In this document: positions 1 through 8,550 of the stretch, piece after piece | Position numbering within the stretch: position 1 is the first letter of the stretch | Layout of the letters: each line of letters starts with the position of its first letter | Source of the DNA: an uncultured Christensenellaceae bacterium | GTDB lineage: Bacteria > Bacillota > Clostridia > Christensenellales > Aristaeellaceae | Length of the DNA: 64,000 bases | Direction of reading: 5' to 3' | NCBI GenBank assembly: GCA_905234985.1 | Contig: CAJOJQ010000017.1 | Location: 43,191 to 107,190, forward strand | Made by a program: the position numbers and the translations under genes | Notes under the pieces: model-generated | The model's input: only the letters and a program-made list of their open reading frames with translations | Databases searched by the model: none | Told to the model about the DNA's origin: nothing

Positions 1-61
1 ACGGGAAAATGATCCCCTTTCCGAACATGGATGCGTCTCACACGCACAAAATTTCATCCTT

Positions 62-90
62 ATTATACAGGAAAACGACAGAGATGTCCA
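62..90 (-). promoter_or_regulatory. Leftward promoter at the window edge
   Basis: On the minus strand a TGGACA box (85-90) and a TATAAT box (62-67) are separated by 17 bp. Transcription would start near position 55 and leave the window to the left, so the controlled gene is not visible. The first ~60 bases contain a small GCGT/ACGC hairpin but no gene I can support. Confidence 0.55.
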
Positions 91-143
91 TATGGTTACA
101 AAAGATTTAGAAATGCACATGGACATGGAGCGCATTCGGCTTC

Positions 144-177
144 ATAAAAACGCCCCCTGCAAATATGTGCAGGGGGA
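144..177 (-). terminator. Intrinsic terminator after thiI
   Basis: A perfect 9-bp stem (153-161 with 168-176) is followed, in the leftward direction, by a U-rich run. It lies about 10 bp past the thiI stop and closes the long leftward cluster. Confidence 0.85.
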
Positions 178-183
178 AAAACG

Positions 184-1335
184 TTATAATTCTACGATCT
201 CCGCGTTTTCGATGGCGGTCTGAATCAGGGCTTCCTGGTCCAGCTGATCTTCGCCCTTTTTAATGAGCGCTTCCTTGGGCTTGGTAGCGGGGTGGCGGGG
301 GGTGAACACGGTGCAGCAATCCTCATAGGGCAGGATGGAGGTGTCGTAGGTGCCGATCTTTTTGGCGTACTCCATGATGTCGATTTTGTCAAAGCCGATG
401 AGGGGACGGTATACCGGCATGGTTTGCACCACCTCGTTGGTGGTGATCAGCGCTTCCATGGTCTGGCTGGCTACCTGGCCGATGGATTCGCCGGTGATCA
501 GGGCCATGGCTTCTTCCTTCTGGGCGATGCGCTCGGCAATGCGCATCATGTAGCGGCGCATGATCAGGGTGGTGTAATCCTCCGGGCACTTTTCGTGAAT
601 CTGCATCTGAATGTCCGTAAAGGGCACTACGTACACCTTGAGGCCGCAGCAGTATTCGGACAGTATTTTGGCTAAGTCCAGCACCTTTTGCTTGGCGAAC
701 TCGCTGGTGTAGGGGAAGGAATGGTAGTGTACCGCCACCAGCTGCACGCCGCGCTTGGCGATCATGTAGCCCGCCACCGGGCTGTCGATGCCGCCGGACA
801 GCAGCAGCGCCGCCTTGCCCCCGGTGCCCACGGGCATGCCGCCCACGGCGGGGTACACGGTGCAGTACAGGTAGGCCTGATCCCGAATTTCGATGGATAG
901 GATATGCTGGGGCTTGCGCACGTCCACCTTCAAATGGTCCTCATTGCGCATAAGCACATATTCGCCCACCTTGGCGTTGATCTGGGGGGAATCCAGGAAA
1001 TAGTGCTTGTCCGCCCGGCGGGCTTCCACCTTGAAGGTGCCGGTCAAGCCCCGCATCAATTCGTTGGCCTGCTCACAAATGCCCTCGAAATTGTCCTTTT
1101 CCATTTCGATGGCCGGGGCGATGGAATGGACGCCGAATACCTTGGCGACCCGCTGCATGCAGCCCTCCAGGTCCTCCGCGCCGCTGATGAAAATGCGGGC
1201 GTCATGCAGCCACACGTCGCCCCCGAAGGGCTTGGCGGCTTCCTTCACGCGCTTGACCAGGGCTTTGAGAAAATAAGGCCGGTTCAGGCCCTTCAAATAG
1301 ATTTCGCCGTAGCGAACCATGAGCAGCTTTCGCAT
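184..1335 (-). CDS. thiI: tRNA 4-thiouridine synthase ThiI
   Basis: Adenylates uridine-8 of tRNA and replaces oxygen with sulfur. In many bacteria it also feeds sulfur into thiamine thiazole. The 383-residue product has a THUMP-containing N-terminal half and a PP-loop ATPase domain opened by SGGIDSP near residue 180. Its length matches the short Bacillus-type form, which lacks the C-terminal rhodanese domain of the E. coli enzyme. It is the last gene of the leftward cluster, 15 bp after a cysteine desulfurase gene that is its likely sulfur donor, a pairing also seen in Bacillus. Confidence 0.95.
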   Translation of the reverse strand: MRKLLMVRYGEIYLKGLNRPYFLKALVKRVKEAAKPFGGDVWLHDARIFISGAEDLEGCMQRVAKVFGVHSIAPAIEMEKDNFEGICEQANELMRGLTGTFKVEARRADKHYFLDSPQINAKVGEYVLMRNEDHLKVDVRKPQHILSIEIRDQAYLYCTVYPAVGGMPVGTGGKAALLLSGGIDSPVAGYMIAKRGVQLVAVHYHSFPYTSEFAKQKVLDLAKILSEYCCGLKVYVVPFTDIQMQIHEKCPEDYTTLIMRRYMMRIAERIAQKEEAMALITGESIGQVASQTMEALITTNEVVQTMPVYRPLIGFDKIDIMEYAKKIGTYDTSILPYEDCCTVFTPRHPATKPKEALIKKGEDQLDQEALIQTAIENAEIVEL

Positions 1336-1350
1336 GGATGTTTCCCTCTT

Positions 1351-2487
1351 TTACCGTCGTTGATATTTGGACAAAATCGCGTATTGGCGCTGAATGGCTT
1401 CCACCGTCTGCCGCATTTCCTCCGCTGTATTTTCCGGGCACAGGGAAAAGCGCAGGGCGGTTTCGGCGTACTTCTGGGGTGTGTTCATGGCCTTCAATAC
1501 CGCGCTGATCCGCTGTTTGTAGGAGGAGCAGGCCGAACCCATGCCCACATACACCCCTTCCCCCTCCAGGGCGTGGAGCATGGTTTCCGAGCGCACGGGG
1601 GGCAGGGACACGTTGAGAATATGGGGCGCGGACACTTCGCTGTCCGGCTCCGGGCCGTTGACGCGGGCTTCGGGAACGGCTTCCCGGATCAATTGCCACA
1701 GCAGCAGCTTGTTTTCCCGCATGGCGTTTTCCTTAGGATAGGCCAGAATCGCCGCCCGCAGCCCGGCGATGCCCGGCGTGTTCTCCGTGCCGGAGCGAAG
1801 GGTTCCTTCCTGGCCGCCGCCCATCTGACGGGGATTGAGTTGCACCCGCGGCCCCATCACCAGCGCGCCGACGCCCTTGGGGGCGTGGATTTTGTGGCCG
1901 GACAGGGCGTAGGTATCCGCCCCGCAGGCCGCCATATCAAAGGGCGCCCGCAGAAAGCCCTGCACCCCGTCCACGTGGAAGTGGGCGTAGGGCGCTTTTT
2001 CATTCCGAAGTTTGCCGATTTCCTTCAGGGGCTGAATGGCCCCCGTTTCGTTGTTCACCTGCATGCAGCAAATGAGCATCACGTCGGAGGAAAGCAGCTT
2101 GTCCACCGCTTCTAAATTGACGATTCCCCGGTGATCGTAAGGAATTTCGATGGCTCCCAGCCCGCAGTTCTGGCAGGCTTCCTTCACGGCGGGATGTTCC
2201 CCGGCGCTGTATAAAACCTTGCCCTGACGCACCTTGGAGGCGCGGCCCAAAATGGCTAAATTGTCGGCCTCCGTGCCGCCGGAGGTGAAGATCACTTTGG
2301 AGGCCATGGGTGCGTGAACGGCCTTCAAAATGTCCTCCCGGCAGGCCATCATGGCCTTCTGGGCCGCTAAAGCCGGGGCGTACAGGGCGGAAGGATTATA
2401 ATATGCCTCGCGCATGCACTGCACCATGGCCTCCGCGGCCTCGGCGCATACGCGGGTGGTGGCGCTGTTATCTAAATAAATGGACAT
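1351..2487 (-). CDS. Cysteine desulfurase (class V aminotransferase fold)
   Basis: A PLP enzyme that converts cysteine to alanine and passes on a persulfide. The N-terminal YLDNSATT signature, the PLP lysine in SGHKIHAPKG (about residue 200) and a loop cysteine in GSACSS (about residue 320) are all present. I chose the ATG at 2487 because MSIYLDNSATT is the usual N-terminus of the family. An in-frame GTG at 2505 lies only one base from the nearest GGGAG. The start falls just after the stop of the preceding gene, so translation is probably coupled. With thiI next, the likely role is sulfur delivery for tRNA thiolation. Confidence 0.92.
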   Translation of the reverse strand: MSIYLDNSATTRVCAEAAEAMVQCMREAYYNPSALYAPALAAQKAMMACREDILKAVHAPMASKVIFTSGGTEADNLAILGRASKVRQGKVLYSAGEHPAVKEACQNCGLGAIEIPYDHRGIVNLEAVDKLLSSDVMLICCMQVNNETGAIQPLKEIGKLRNEKAPYAHFHVDGVQGFLRAPFDMAACGADTYALSGHKIHAPKGVGALVMGPRVQLNPRQMGGGQEGTLRSGTENTPGIAGLRAAILAYPKENAMRENKLLLWQLIREAVPEARVNGPEPDSEVSAPHILNVSLPPVRSETMLHALEGEGVYVGMGSACSSYKQRISAVLKAMNTPQKYAETALRFSLCPENTAEEMRQTVEAIQRQYAILSKYQRR

Positions 2488-2489
2488 CG

Positions 2490-3050
2490 TCAATTGTTCT
2501 GCCACGCTCCCTGGGGCAGGCTGCGCTTGATCATGCCCAGCATTTCTTCGTTGGGTTCGATGATGATGATGTGCTTTTCCCCGTTCTTTTGATAGAAGAA
2601 GTAAAGCAGCTCCGCTTCCCGGTTCAAAAACCAGTTGGTGCGCTTGATGCCCTGCATGTTGATGTAGCGGTTGAAGGAGCCGGAGGCCACCAGGCCGCAG
2701 GCTTCCAGGTTCTTGATGTTCATAGTGCCTAAGTTCTTGCGCTTCCTGTTGTTGAACACCTGGGCGAAATCCAGCTGGCCGTTGGTGAAGGTGTACTCAT
2801 ATTCCAGCTTGACGCGGTCCTTGTACAGGTAAATGACGACGGCCAGGCCGCCGAACACCACCAGCTGGGCCAAGGTGATAAAAAACTCCACGCCGAAGCC
2901 GTACTGGCTCAGCACGGCGGTGATGGAGGTGAATTGCAGGAACGCCATGGCGCCCATGAGGATCAGCGAGATCCAGGCGACGATGTAGGTAATGTTCTGT
3001 ACGGTCTGATTCCGTTTGGTGACGACCTGCTCCATAAATTGATCCATCAT
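2490..3050 (-). CDS. DUF6106-like two-helix membrane protein
   Basis: A 186-residue protein of unknown function. Two hydrophobic segments (about residues 19-40 and 54-75) are followed by a soluble C-terminal domain rich in charged and aromatic residues. The sequence resembles the clostridial family I remember as DUF6106. GGAGG lies 9 nt before the ATG. It sits between a PAP2-like phosphatase and a cysteine desulfurase in one transcription unit, but the context does not reveal a role. Confidence 0.7.
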   Translation of the reverse strand: MMDQFMEQVVTKRNQTVQNITYIVAWISLILMGAMAFLQFTSITAVLSQYGFGVEFFITLAQLVVFGGLAVVIYLYKDRVKLEYEYTFTNGQLDFAQVFNNRKRKNLGTMNIKNLEACGLVASGSFNRYINMQGIKRTNWFLNREAELLYFFYQKNGEKHIIIIEPNEEMLGMIKRSLPQGAWQNN

Positions 3051-3090
3051 TGCGGGTATCCTCCTTCAAATTGAAAACATGATGCTTCCG

Positions 3091-3537
3091 TCAAATGAAA
3101 ATCAGCGTGACCGAAATGCCCACGATCAGGCCGCCCAGCACCTCCAGGGGGGTGTGGCCCACCAGCTCCTTGAGCTGCTTTTCCGTAATGGGTTTGCCCT
3201 CCACCAGCATTTCGGTGATGATCTGGTTCAGCACCTCGCTTTGCCGTCCCGTTTCCCGGCGCACGCCCAAAGCGTCGTAAATCACCACGGCGGCCAGGGC
3301 CAGCGCCACGGCGAACATGCTGGACTGCACGCCCTCCTGAAAGCCGATGGAAATCACCAGGGAAATGACCAGCGAGGTGTGGGAGGACGGCATGCCGCCC
3401 ATGCCGAAGCAGCGCCGCCAATCCAGCTTTTTATTCAGCCAAAGGTTGATCAGCACTTTGATGAACTGCGCCACGGCCCAGGAGAGAACGCCGCATTTCA
3501 GCGGCCCGTTGGACCATAAATCCACAAAAAACTGCAC
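3091..3537 (-). CDS. Divergent PAP2 family membrane protein (YuiD/DUF212-like)
   Basis: A 148-residue, mostly hydrophobic protein. It carries MPSSHTS near residue 50, which matches the histidine-containing PSxH motif of PAP2 phosphatases, and an LGVRRETGRQ segment typical of the divergent PAP2 group. It begins with GTG, six bases after a G-rich Shine-Dalgarno. Plausible substrates are lipid or isoprenoid phosphates. The preceding gene, 16 bp away, makes prenyl diphosphates, which fits an undecaprenyl-type substrate, but that is inference. Confidence 0.85.
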   Translation of the reverse strand: MQFFVDLWSNGPLKCGVLSWAVAQFIKVLINLWLNKKLDWRRCFGMGGMPSSHTSLVISLVISIGFQEGVQSSMFAVALALAAVVIYDALGVRRETGRQSEVLNQIITEMLVEGKPITEKQLKELVGHTPLEVLGGLIVGISVTLIFI

Positions 3538-3553
3538 GGAAATCCCCCTTGTT

Positions 3554-4420
3554 CTATTGTACGCGATGCAGGGAAGAATACGCTAAGGCCTTCAGCCCAT
3601 CCGCCGCGCCGCCGAAGACGTCCAGCGCTTTCACAGCGGCGTCGATGTGGGCGGCGGCGTCCCGTTTCGCCTGGGAAAGCCCCACGCAGGCGGGCCAGGT
3701 GAGCTTTCCTTCCGCTTCGTCCTTGCCCAAGGTTTTGCCCATGAGGGCGGGGTCGCCCTCCACGTCCAGAATATCGTCCACGATCTGGAAGGCCATGCCC
3801 AAATGATAGCCGTATGCCCGGCCCGCTTCGATTTGCTTTTCGTCCGCGCCGCCCAAAATCAGTCCGGCGGTAACGGGGGCGGTGAGCAGGGCGGCGGTTT
3901 TGCCCCGCTGGATCGCCTCTACCAGCGCTTTTTCCGGCGCGGCCCCCTCGTTGGTCACGTCCAGCACCTGCCCGCCTAACATGCCGCCCACGCCTGCGGC
4001 CCTTGCGATCTCGCCCAAGGCGCGGAAGGCCCGGGGATGGTCGGAAGCGGCCATGATTTCAAAGGCGTGGGTCAGCAGGCCGTCCCCCGCCAAAATGGCC
4101 ATGGCCTCGCCGAACACCACGTGATTGGTGGGCTTGCCCCGGCGCAGGGTATCGTTGTCCATGGCGGGCAGATCGTCGTGAATCAGGGAATAGGCGTGAA
4201 TCATTTCCAGCGCGGCCGCAAAGGGCAGGGCTTCCGAAACCGTGCCCCCCGCCATCTCGCACGCCATGAGCAGCAGGCACCCCCGCAAGCGCTTGCCGCC
4301 GCCAAGCAGGCTGTACCGCATGGCTTCTTTCAGCTGATCCGGCGCGCCGGAAAGCGGAAGGGCGTCTAAATAGGCTTCCAGCCGCTCTTTGTAAGCGTTC
4401 AGCGTTTCTTTCGGGGTCAT
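3554..4420 (-). CDS. ispA: Short-chain polyprenyl synthase (farnesyl/geranylgeranyl diphosphate synthase)
   Basis: Condenses isopentenyl diphosphate with allylic diphosphates to give farnesyl- or geranylgeranyl-PP, the precursors of undecaprenyl phosphate and quinones. The 288-residue protein has both aspartate-rich motifs, DDLPAMDND (about residue 82) and DDILDVEG (about residue 215), and GGGKRLRG near the N-terminus. Its ATG overlaps the xseB stop (ATGA). The order xseA-xseB-ispA is common in bacteria, where dxs often follows. Here PAP2 follows instead. Confidence 0.93.
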   Translation of the reverse strand: MTPKETLNAYKERLEAYLDALPLSGAPDQLKEAMRYSLLGGGKRLRGCLLLMACEMAGGTVSEALPFAAALEMIHAYSLIHDDLPAMDNDTLRRGKPTNHVVFGEAMAILAGDGLLTHAFEIMAASDHPRAFRALGEIARAAGVGGMLGGQVLDVTNEGAAPEKALVEAIQRGKTAALLTAPVTAGLILGGADEKQIEAGRAYGYHLGMAFQIVDDILDVEGDPALMGKTLGKDEAEGKLTWPACVGLSQAKRDAAAHIDAAVKALDVFGGAADGLKALAYSSLHRVQ

Positions 4421-4635
4421 GGCGCGTCCTCCATGGGCAGGGTCTGGCCGCCGGATAGCTCTAACATGCGCTTTTCCGCCGCGTCCAGTTCCTCGGTCAG
4501 CTGTTTGGACAGCTTCATGCCCGCCTCGTAGGCGGTCAGGGCCTCGGTCAGCGGAAGGGAGCCGCCCTCCATTTTCTTCACCAAGTCTTCCAGCTCCATC
4601 AGCCGGTCCTCAAAGGATGCTTGTTTCTTCGCCAA
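4417..4635 (-). CDS. xseB: Exodeoxyribonuclease VII small subunit
   Basis: The 72-residue helical small subunit of ExoVII, which degrades single-stranded DNA together with XseA. The core SFEDRLMELEDLVKKME, followed by a second helix with LTEALTAYEAGMKL, matches the family closely. The gene starts 26 bp inside the end of xseA and its stop overlaps the ispA start, so all three are probably translationally coupled. Confidence 0.95.
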   Translation of the reverse strand: MAKKQASFEDRLMELEDLVKKMEGGSLPLTEALTAYEAGMKLSKQLTEELDAAEKRMLELSGGQTLPMEDAP

Positions 4636-5833
4636 AGGGATCCTCCTTCCGCCTGCTGAGCGTTTTCACTCGCAGGGCGCCGTCCTGCAAAAGCACGGTC
4701 ATTTCCTCCGCCGCCTGCTCCACCTGGGTCACGGCGGTTTTGCCGTTCAGCAGGATGGCATAGCCCCGGTTCAGGGCTTGGCGCGGCCCCAAGGCGTTCA
4801 GCTTGTCGCTGAGGGCGGCGGTCTGGGCTTTCAGCAGGGTCAGTTTGCGTTCGGTCAGGGCTTGCAGGCGATGTTCCAATAGGTCTGCCCGGGCCTTAAA
4901 GTCCCGCAGCAGGGCGGCGGGGTGCCGGGCGGCCAGCCGCTTTTCGCACAGGGCCAAACGGGAGCGGCGGGACAAAATCAGGTTTTCCCCGGCCCGCTCC
5001 ATGCTCGCCCGCATTTTCTGGATGGTGGCGATCAGCGCGTCTTTTTCCGGCACGCACACCTCCGCCGCCACGGAAGGCGTGGCGGCCCGCACGTCCGCCG
5101 CCAAATCGGCCAGGGTCACGTCCACCTCATGGCCCACGGCGGATACCACCGGTACCGGACAGGCGGCGATGGCGCGCACCACGATTTCCTCGTTGAAGGC
5201 CCATAAATCCTCTAAGGAACCGCCGCCCCGGCCCACAATGATCACGTCCACCTGGGGCAGGGCCGAGATTTCCGCGATGCCCTGGGCGATATCCTCCGCC
5301 GCGCCCTCGCCCTGCACCTGGGCGGGCCGCAGGATGATTTGCATGGCGGGAAAACGGCGGCGGGTGACGGTGGCGATATCGTGGATCACCGCCCCGGAAC
5401 GGGAGGTGACCACGCCGATAGCCCTCGGCAGCAGGGGAAGGGGCCGCTTCTTCGCTACGTCGAACAGCCCTTCCTTCATCAGCTTGTTTTTCAGGGCCTC
5501 TAACTTCAAAAACAGCTCGCCCACTCCGTCCCGGGTCATGGATTCGGCGTAAAACTGGTAGCTGCCCCGCTCGGGATACAGGCCCACCGCCCCGGTCAAA
5601 ACGACTTTCATGCCGTTTTCAGGACGGAAATCCAAACGCATGTTGTACTGCCGGAAGCATACGCATTGGATCATGCAGGCTTCGTCCTTTAACGTGAAAT
5701 ACCAGTGGCCGGAGGCGTATTTCTTAAAATCGCTGATTTCCCCCCGCAGGGAAAGAAAGCGCAGGGCCGGATCGCTGGCTAACGTGCGGCGCACATAATC
5801 ATTCAATTCTGTTACCGTCAGCGTCCAGGGCAT
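4610..5833 (-). CDS. xseA: Exodeoxyribonuclease VII large subunit
   Basis: The catalytic subunit of ExoVII. An OB-fold N-terminus (about residues 1-100) is followed by the nuclease core with VGRGGGSLEDLWAFNEE and AVGHEVDVTLADLAAD, then a coiled C-terminal region and the terminal NRGYAIL segment. The start at 5833 is fixed by AGGGAGG eight bases upstream. The frame stays open further upstream, but only through a repeat element. The product is 407 residues, a usual length. Confidence 0.94.
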   Translation of the reverse strand: MPWTLTVTELNDYVRRTLASDPALRFLSLRGEISDFKKYASGHWYFTLKDEACMIQCVCFRQYNMRLDFRPENGMKVVLTGAVGLYPERGSYQFYAESMTRDGVGELFLKLEALKNKLMKEGLFDVAKKRPLPLLPRAIGVVTSRSGAVIHDIATVTRRRFPAMQIILRPAQVQGEGAAEDIAQGIAEISALPQVDVIIVGRGGGSLEDLWAFNEEIVVRAIAACPVPVVSAVGHEVDVTLADLAADVRAATPSVAAEVCVPEKDALIATIQKMRASMERAGENLILSRRSRLALCEKRLAARHPAALLRDFKARADLLEHRLQALTERKLTLLKAQTAALSDKLNALGPRQALNRGYAILLNGKTAVTQVEQAAEEMTVLLQDGALRVKTLSRRKEDPFGEETSIL

Positions 5834-5857
5834 GGGGTGCCTCCCTTCGAGGAAAGA

Positions 5858-5971
5858 GAGAGTTAAGAGTGGAGAGTTGAGAGTTGAGATAAAGAGTGTT
5901 CGTTGTAAGAGGATCGTATTTTGACCAGCCAAATAAATCTCAACTCTCAACTCCCAACTCTCAACTCAATG
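5858..5971. repeat. Heptamer inverted-repeat element A
   Basis: The left arm (5858-5890) is about four 7-bp units of the GAGAGTT type. After a ~46-bp centre, the right arm (5937-5967) is made of units of the AACTCTC type, the reverse complement, with a few changes. It fills the gap between the folD stop (5975) and the xseA Shine-Dalgarno, so folD and xseA are probably separated or modulated by a long hairpin. Confidence 0.8.
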
Positions 5972-5974
5972 TTT

Positions 5975-6817
5975 TCATCCTTTCCGTTCTGCGGTTTCAA
6001 TGGTGTTTTCCATCAGCATGCAGATGGTCATTTTGCCCACGCCGCCGGGCACGGGGGAGATGTACCCCGCCACCTTTTCCACGCTGTCGAAATCCACGTC
6101 GCCCACCACCTTGCCGTCCACTCGGTTGATGCCCACATCCACCACGGCGGCTCCGGGCTTCACCATATCGGCGGTAACGAATTTGGGCTTGCCCACGGCG
6201 GCCACCAGGATATCCGCCCGGCGGGTGTGGTAAGCAAGATCGGCAGTGCGGGAATGGCAGATGGTGACGGTGCAGTTTTCGTTCAGCAGCAGCATGGCAA
6301 CGGGCTTGCCCACGATGTTGCTGCGGCCGATGACCACCGCTTCTTTTCCCGCCAGCGGCACGCCGCAGGCTTTCAGCATGTGCAGGATGCCTTTGGGCGT
6401 ACACGCCACCACGCCGGGCTGGCCGGTGAACAGCTTACCGGCGTTTTCGATATGAAAGCCGTCCACATCCTTTTCAGGGATGATTTTGGCTAAAGCGCGA
6501 GCCTCGTCCAAATGCTTGGGCAGGGGAAGCTGCACCAGGATGCCGTCGATCTGGCTGTCCCCGTTCAAGCGGTCGATTTCCGCTTCCAATTCTTCCTGGG
6601 TGGTTTCGGCGGGCAGGCGCAGGGTTTCGGACAGGATGCCCAATTCCTCGCAGGCTTTTCCCTTGTTGCGCACATACACCTGACTGGCGGGATCGTCACC
6701 CACCAAAATGACCGCTAAACCCACCGTGCGGCCAGCCGCTTTCAGGGCGTCCACCCGTTTTTTCAGGGCCGCCATTTGCTCCGCGGCCAAAACCTTGCCA
6801 TCCATTAAAATAGCCAT
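5975..6817 (-). CDS. folD: Bifunctional methylenetetrahydrofolate dehydrogenase/cyclohydrolase
   Basis: Interconverts 5,10-methylene-THF and 10-formyl-THF. The 280-residue protein has the catalytic YVRNK lysine motif (about residue 52), the QLPLP substrate loop, the NADP-binding [14 protein letters not shown] segment, and [10 protein letters not shown] near the end, where most homologues have PGGVGPMT. AAAGGAG lies six bases before the ATG. Only 3 bp separate it from the preceding gene's stop. A 5-formyl-THF cyclo-ligase gene lies elsewhere in the window. Confidence 0.95.
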   Translation of the reverse strand: MAILMDGKVLAAEQMAALKKRVDALKAAGRTVGLAVILVGDDPASQVYVRNKGKACEELGILSETLRLPAETTQEELEAEIDRLNGDSQIDGILVQLPLPKHLDEARALAKIIPEKDVDGFHIENAGKLFTGQPGVVACTPKGILHMLKACGVPLAGKEAVVIGRSNIVGKPVAMLLLNENCTVTICHSRTADLAYHTRRADILVAAVGKPKFVTADMVKPGAAVVDVGINRVDGKVVGDVDFDSVEKVAGYISPVPGGVGKMTICMLMENTIETAERKG

Positions 6818-6820
6818 ATG

Positions 6821-7756
6821 TTACTCCTTTGAAAGCTGTTCCAGCCCGATCAGCGCCACGCCCACGGCGTTGTCGCCGGAAAATTCGGGGCGTCCAAAGT
6901 ACAGCTTTAAGCCTGTCCGCCGCTTTTCGTTCCGTTCGTTCAGCATGTTCCGTAATAAACGGGAAGACGCCACGCCCCCGGCGATCAGTACGTCTTTTAT
7001 ATCGCTGGTTTCCGCCGCCGCCTGCACCAGCCGCAGTACCGTACGGCACAGCACGCCATACGCCTCGGCGGCCACGTTTTCCTTGGCTTCGCCTGTGTCG
7101 ATCATGCGCAGCAATTGGGCTTCCGCTCCGGACAGGTGGCAGCGCAGGCCGCCTGATTCAAAGCTCACCGGCACCCGGTTTTTCTTTTCTCCTTTGACCG
7201 CCAGTTCCTCCAAATATGGCCCGGCGGGGAAGGGGAGGCCCAGTTTCACGCCGATCCGATCCACCAATTGCCCGGCGTGCAAATCGGATGATGTACCAAG
7301 AGGTTTCAATTCGTTTCCGTTAATCAACAGGGTATCGGTGGTGCCGCCGGACAGATGCAGGGCGATAAATCGGTCTGCCGTAAGCCCCGTTCCGTATTTC
7401 GCGGCGGCGATGTGGCCCCGCTGGTGGGTGGTGGTGAAAAAAGGCACGTTCAGCGCCGCCGCCAGGGCCTGTCCCTGGCTCATGCCCACCTGAAACACGG
7501 GCATATAGGAATCCTCCCCGTCCCGGGGACGGTCGGAGGCGCAGACGCAAGCGATTTTTTCTTTGTTTTCGGCCAGCAGCGGCAGCAGCACCTTGGGAAG
7601 CTGCCTTACATGCGCAAAAACGGCCTCGCTTTGGCGAAGGCCGCGTTCACCCTTTGGTACCGGCAAAAGCCGCCTTTCCTGCCGGGGCAGGCCGCTTGCG
7701 CTGCACAGGGCGGCGGATGTGGTATAGCAGCTTGTATCCAGCCCCAGGGCCAGCAT
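6821..7756 (-). CDS. Kae1/TsaD-like ASKHA-fold protein (M22 family paralogue)
   Basis: A 311-residue protein of the Kae1/TsaD superfamily. It has LGLDTSCYTTS at the N-terminus, the metal-binding HQRGHIAAA (about residue 110) and HLSGGTTD (about residue 135), and a C-terminal IAGGVASS. It is shorter than and divergent from true TsaD, matching the Firmicute paralogue often found beside nusB, folD and xseA. Its function is unknown to me. It may be a t6A-related accessory or a separate carbamoyl/phosphotransfer enzyme. The ATG at 7756 overlaps the nusB stop (TGATG). The frame runs 49 codons further upstream only as a nusB shadow. Confidence 0.82.
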   Translation of the reverse strand: MLALGLDTSCYTTSAALCSASGLPRQERRLLPVPKGERGLRQSEAVFAHVRQLPKVLLPLLAENKEKIACVCASDRPRDGEDSYMPVFQVGMSQGQALAAALNVPFFTTTHQRGHIAAAKYGTGLTADRFIALHLSGGTTDTLLINGNELKPLGTSSDLHAGQLVDRIGVKLGLPFPAGPYLEELAVKGEKKNRVPVSFESGGLRCHLSGAEAQLLRMIDTGEAKENVAAEAYGVLCRTVLRLVQAAAETSDIKDVLIAGGVASSRLLRNMLNERNEKRRTGLKLYFGRPEFSGDNAVGVALIGLEQLSKE

Positions 7757-8169
7757 CAGGCGTTTTCTCCCTGATCCCGCTCTGCCAGCAGCGTGGACAA
7801 AACGCCGTTGACGAATTTGGCCGCCGTGGGGGAATCGAACCGCTGGGCCAGGGCCACGGCCTCGTTGATCACTACGGCGTCCGGGGTCTTCCGGTCGTGG
7901 CACAGCTCATACGCCGCAACCCGCAGCACGGCCCGGTCCACCTTGGCGATACGGTCCAGGGTCCAGCCCTTGAGGCACTTTTCGATCTGCCCGTCCAGTT
8001 CATCCCCGTGGGCTTCCACGCCGAAAAGCAGAGAATCAATGTAAGCCTGATCGTCCTCCTCCGGGGTGAATTCAATCAGGCCGCGCAGGGTTTCTTCGCC
8101 GCCTTCGCCGCCTAACATCCGCTCATACACCATTTGCACGGCCGCAGCCCGTGCCGATTTACGCGACAT
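7756..8169 (-). CDS. nusB: Transcription antitermination factor NusB
   Basis: An all-helical RNA-binding factor that acts with NusE in rRNA antitermination. The 137-residue protein opens with SRKSARAAAVQMVYERM and contains IAKVDRAVLRVAAYEL and VVINEAVALAQRFDSPTAAKFVNGVL, the conserved nusB segments. It sits between the Asp23/AmaP genes and the Kae1 paralogue, a very common Firmicute order. Confidence 0.95.
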   Translation of the reverse strand: MSRKSARAAAVQMVYERMLGGEGGEETLRGLIEFTPEEDDQAYIDSLLFGVEAHGDELDGQIEKCLKGWTLDRIAKVDRAVLRVAAYELCHDRKTPDAVVINEAVALAQRFDSPTAAKFVNGVLSTLLAERDQGENA

Positions 8170-8193
8170 GGATTTATCTCCGATCCTTTGTAA

Positions 8194-8550
8194 TTATTCC
8201 TGTTCCTGCTCCTGCTCGGGTTCGCTTTCGCTCTCCTGGGCGCTTTCGTCCTTGGCGGTTGCGTCCCGCACGGCCTTGACGATATCGGGGCACTGCTCCC
8301 GATAGAGTACGGTCTTCTTATCCGGGATCACGCGGTTCAGCACGTTTTTCACGATTTCCTTTTTATTGCTGACTCCGCCTAAGAAAGCGCCCACCGCGCC
8401 TAACAGGGCGATCCACAGGGCTTTCCAGAAGCCCACCGTCAGCAGCAGCAGCCCCACGCCGACAGCCGCCGCGCAGGAAAAGATGGCGCATTCCGGCGTG
8501 CCGACCTTGAAAATGCGCGGCAGAGAAGGACGATCGTTGCGGTCACTCAT
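8194..8550 (-). CDS. DUF2273 small membrane protein of the Asp23/AmaP cluster
   Basis: A 118-residue protein with two hydrophobic helices (about residues 22-60), a G-rich turn and a highly acidic, Glu/Gln/Ser-rich C-terminal tail. The core matches the DUF2273 proteins that accompany amaP and asp23. Its start overlaps the amaP end by 8 bp. It probably acts at the membrane in envelope stress homeostasis. The repetitive acidic tail (SESEPEQEQEQE) is longer than I would expect. Confidence 0.78.
   Translation of the reverse strand: MSDRNDRPSLPRIFKVGTPECAIFSCAAAVGVGLLLLTVGFWKALWIALLGAVGAFLGGVSNKKEIVKNVLNRVIPDKKTVLYREQCPDIVKAVRDATAKDESAQESESEPEQEQEQE

Noticed and set aside
904..2115. 403-residue plus-strand reading frame
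   Set aside because: Antisense to thiI and the cysteine desulfurase gene, His/Gly/Gln-rich, no Shine-Dalgarno: a GC-driven shadow.
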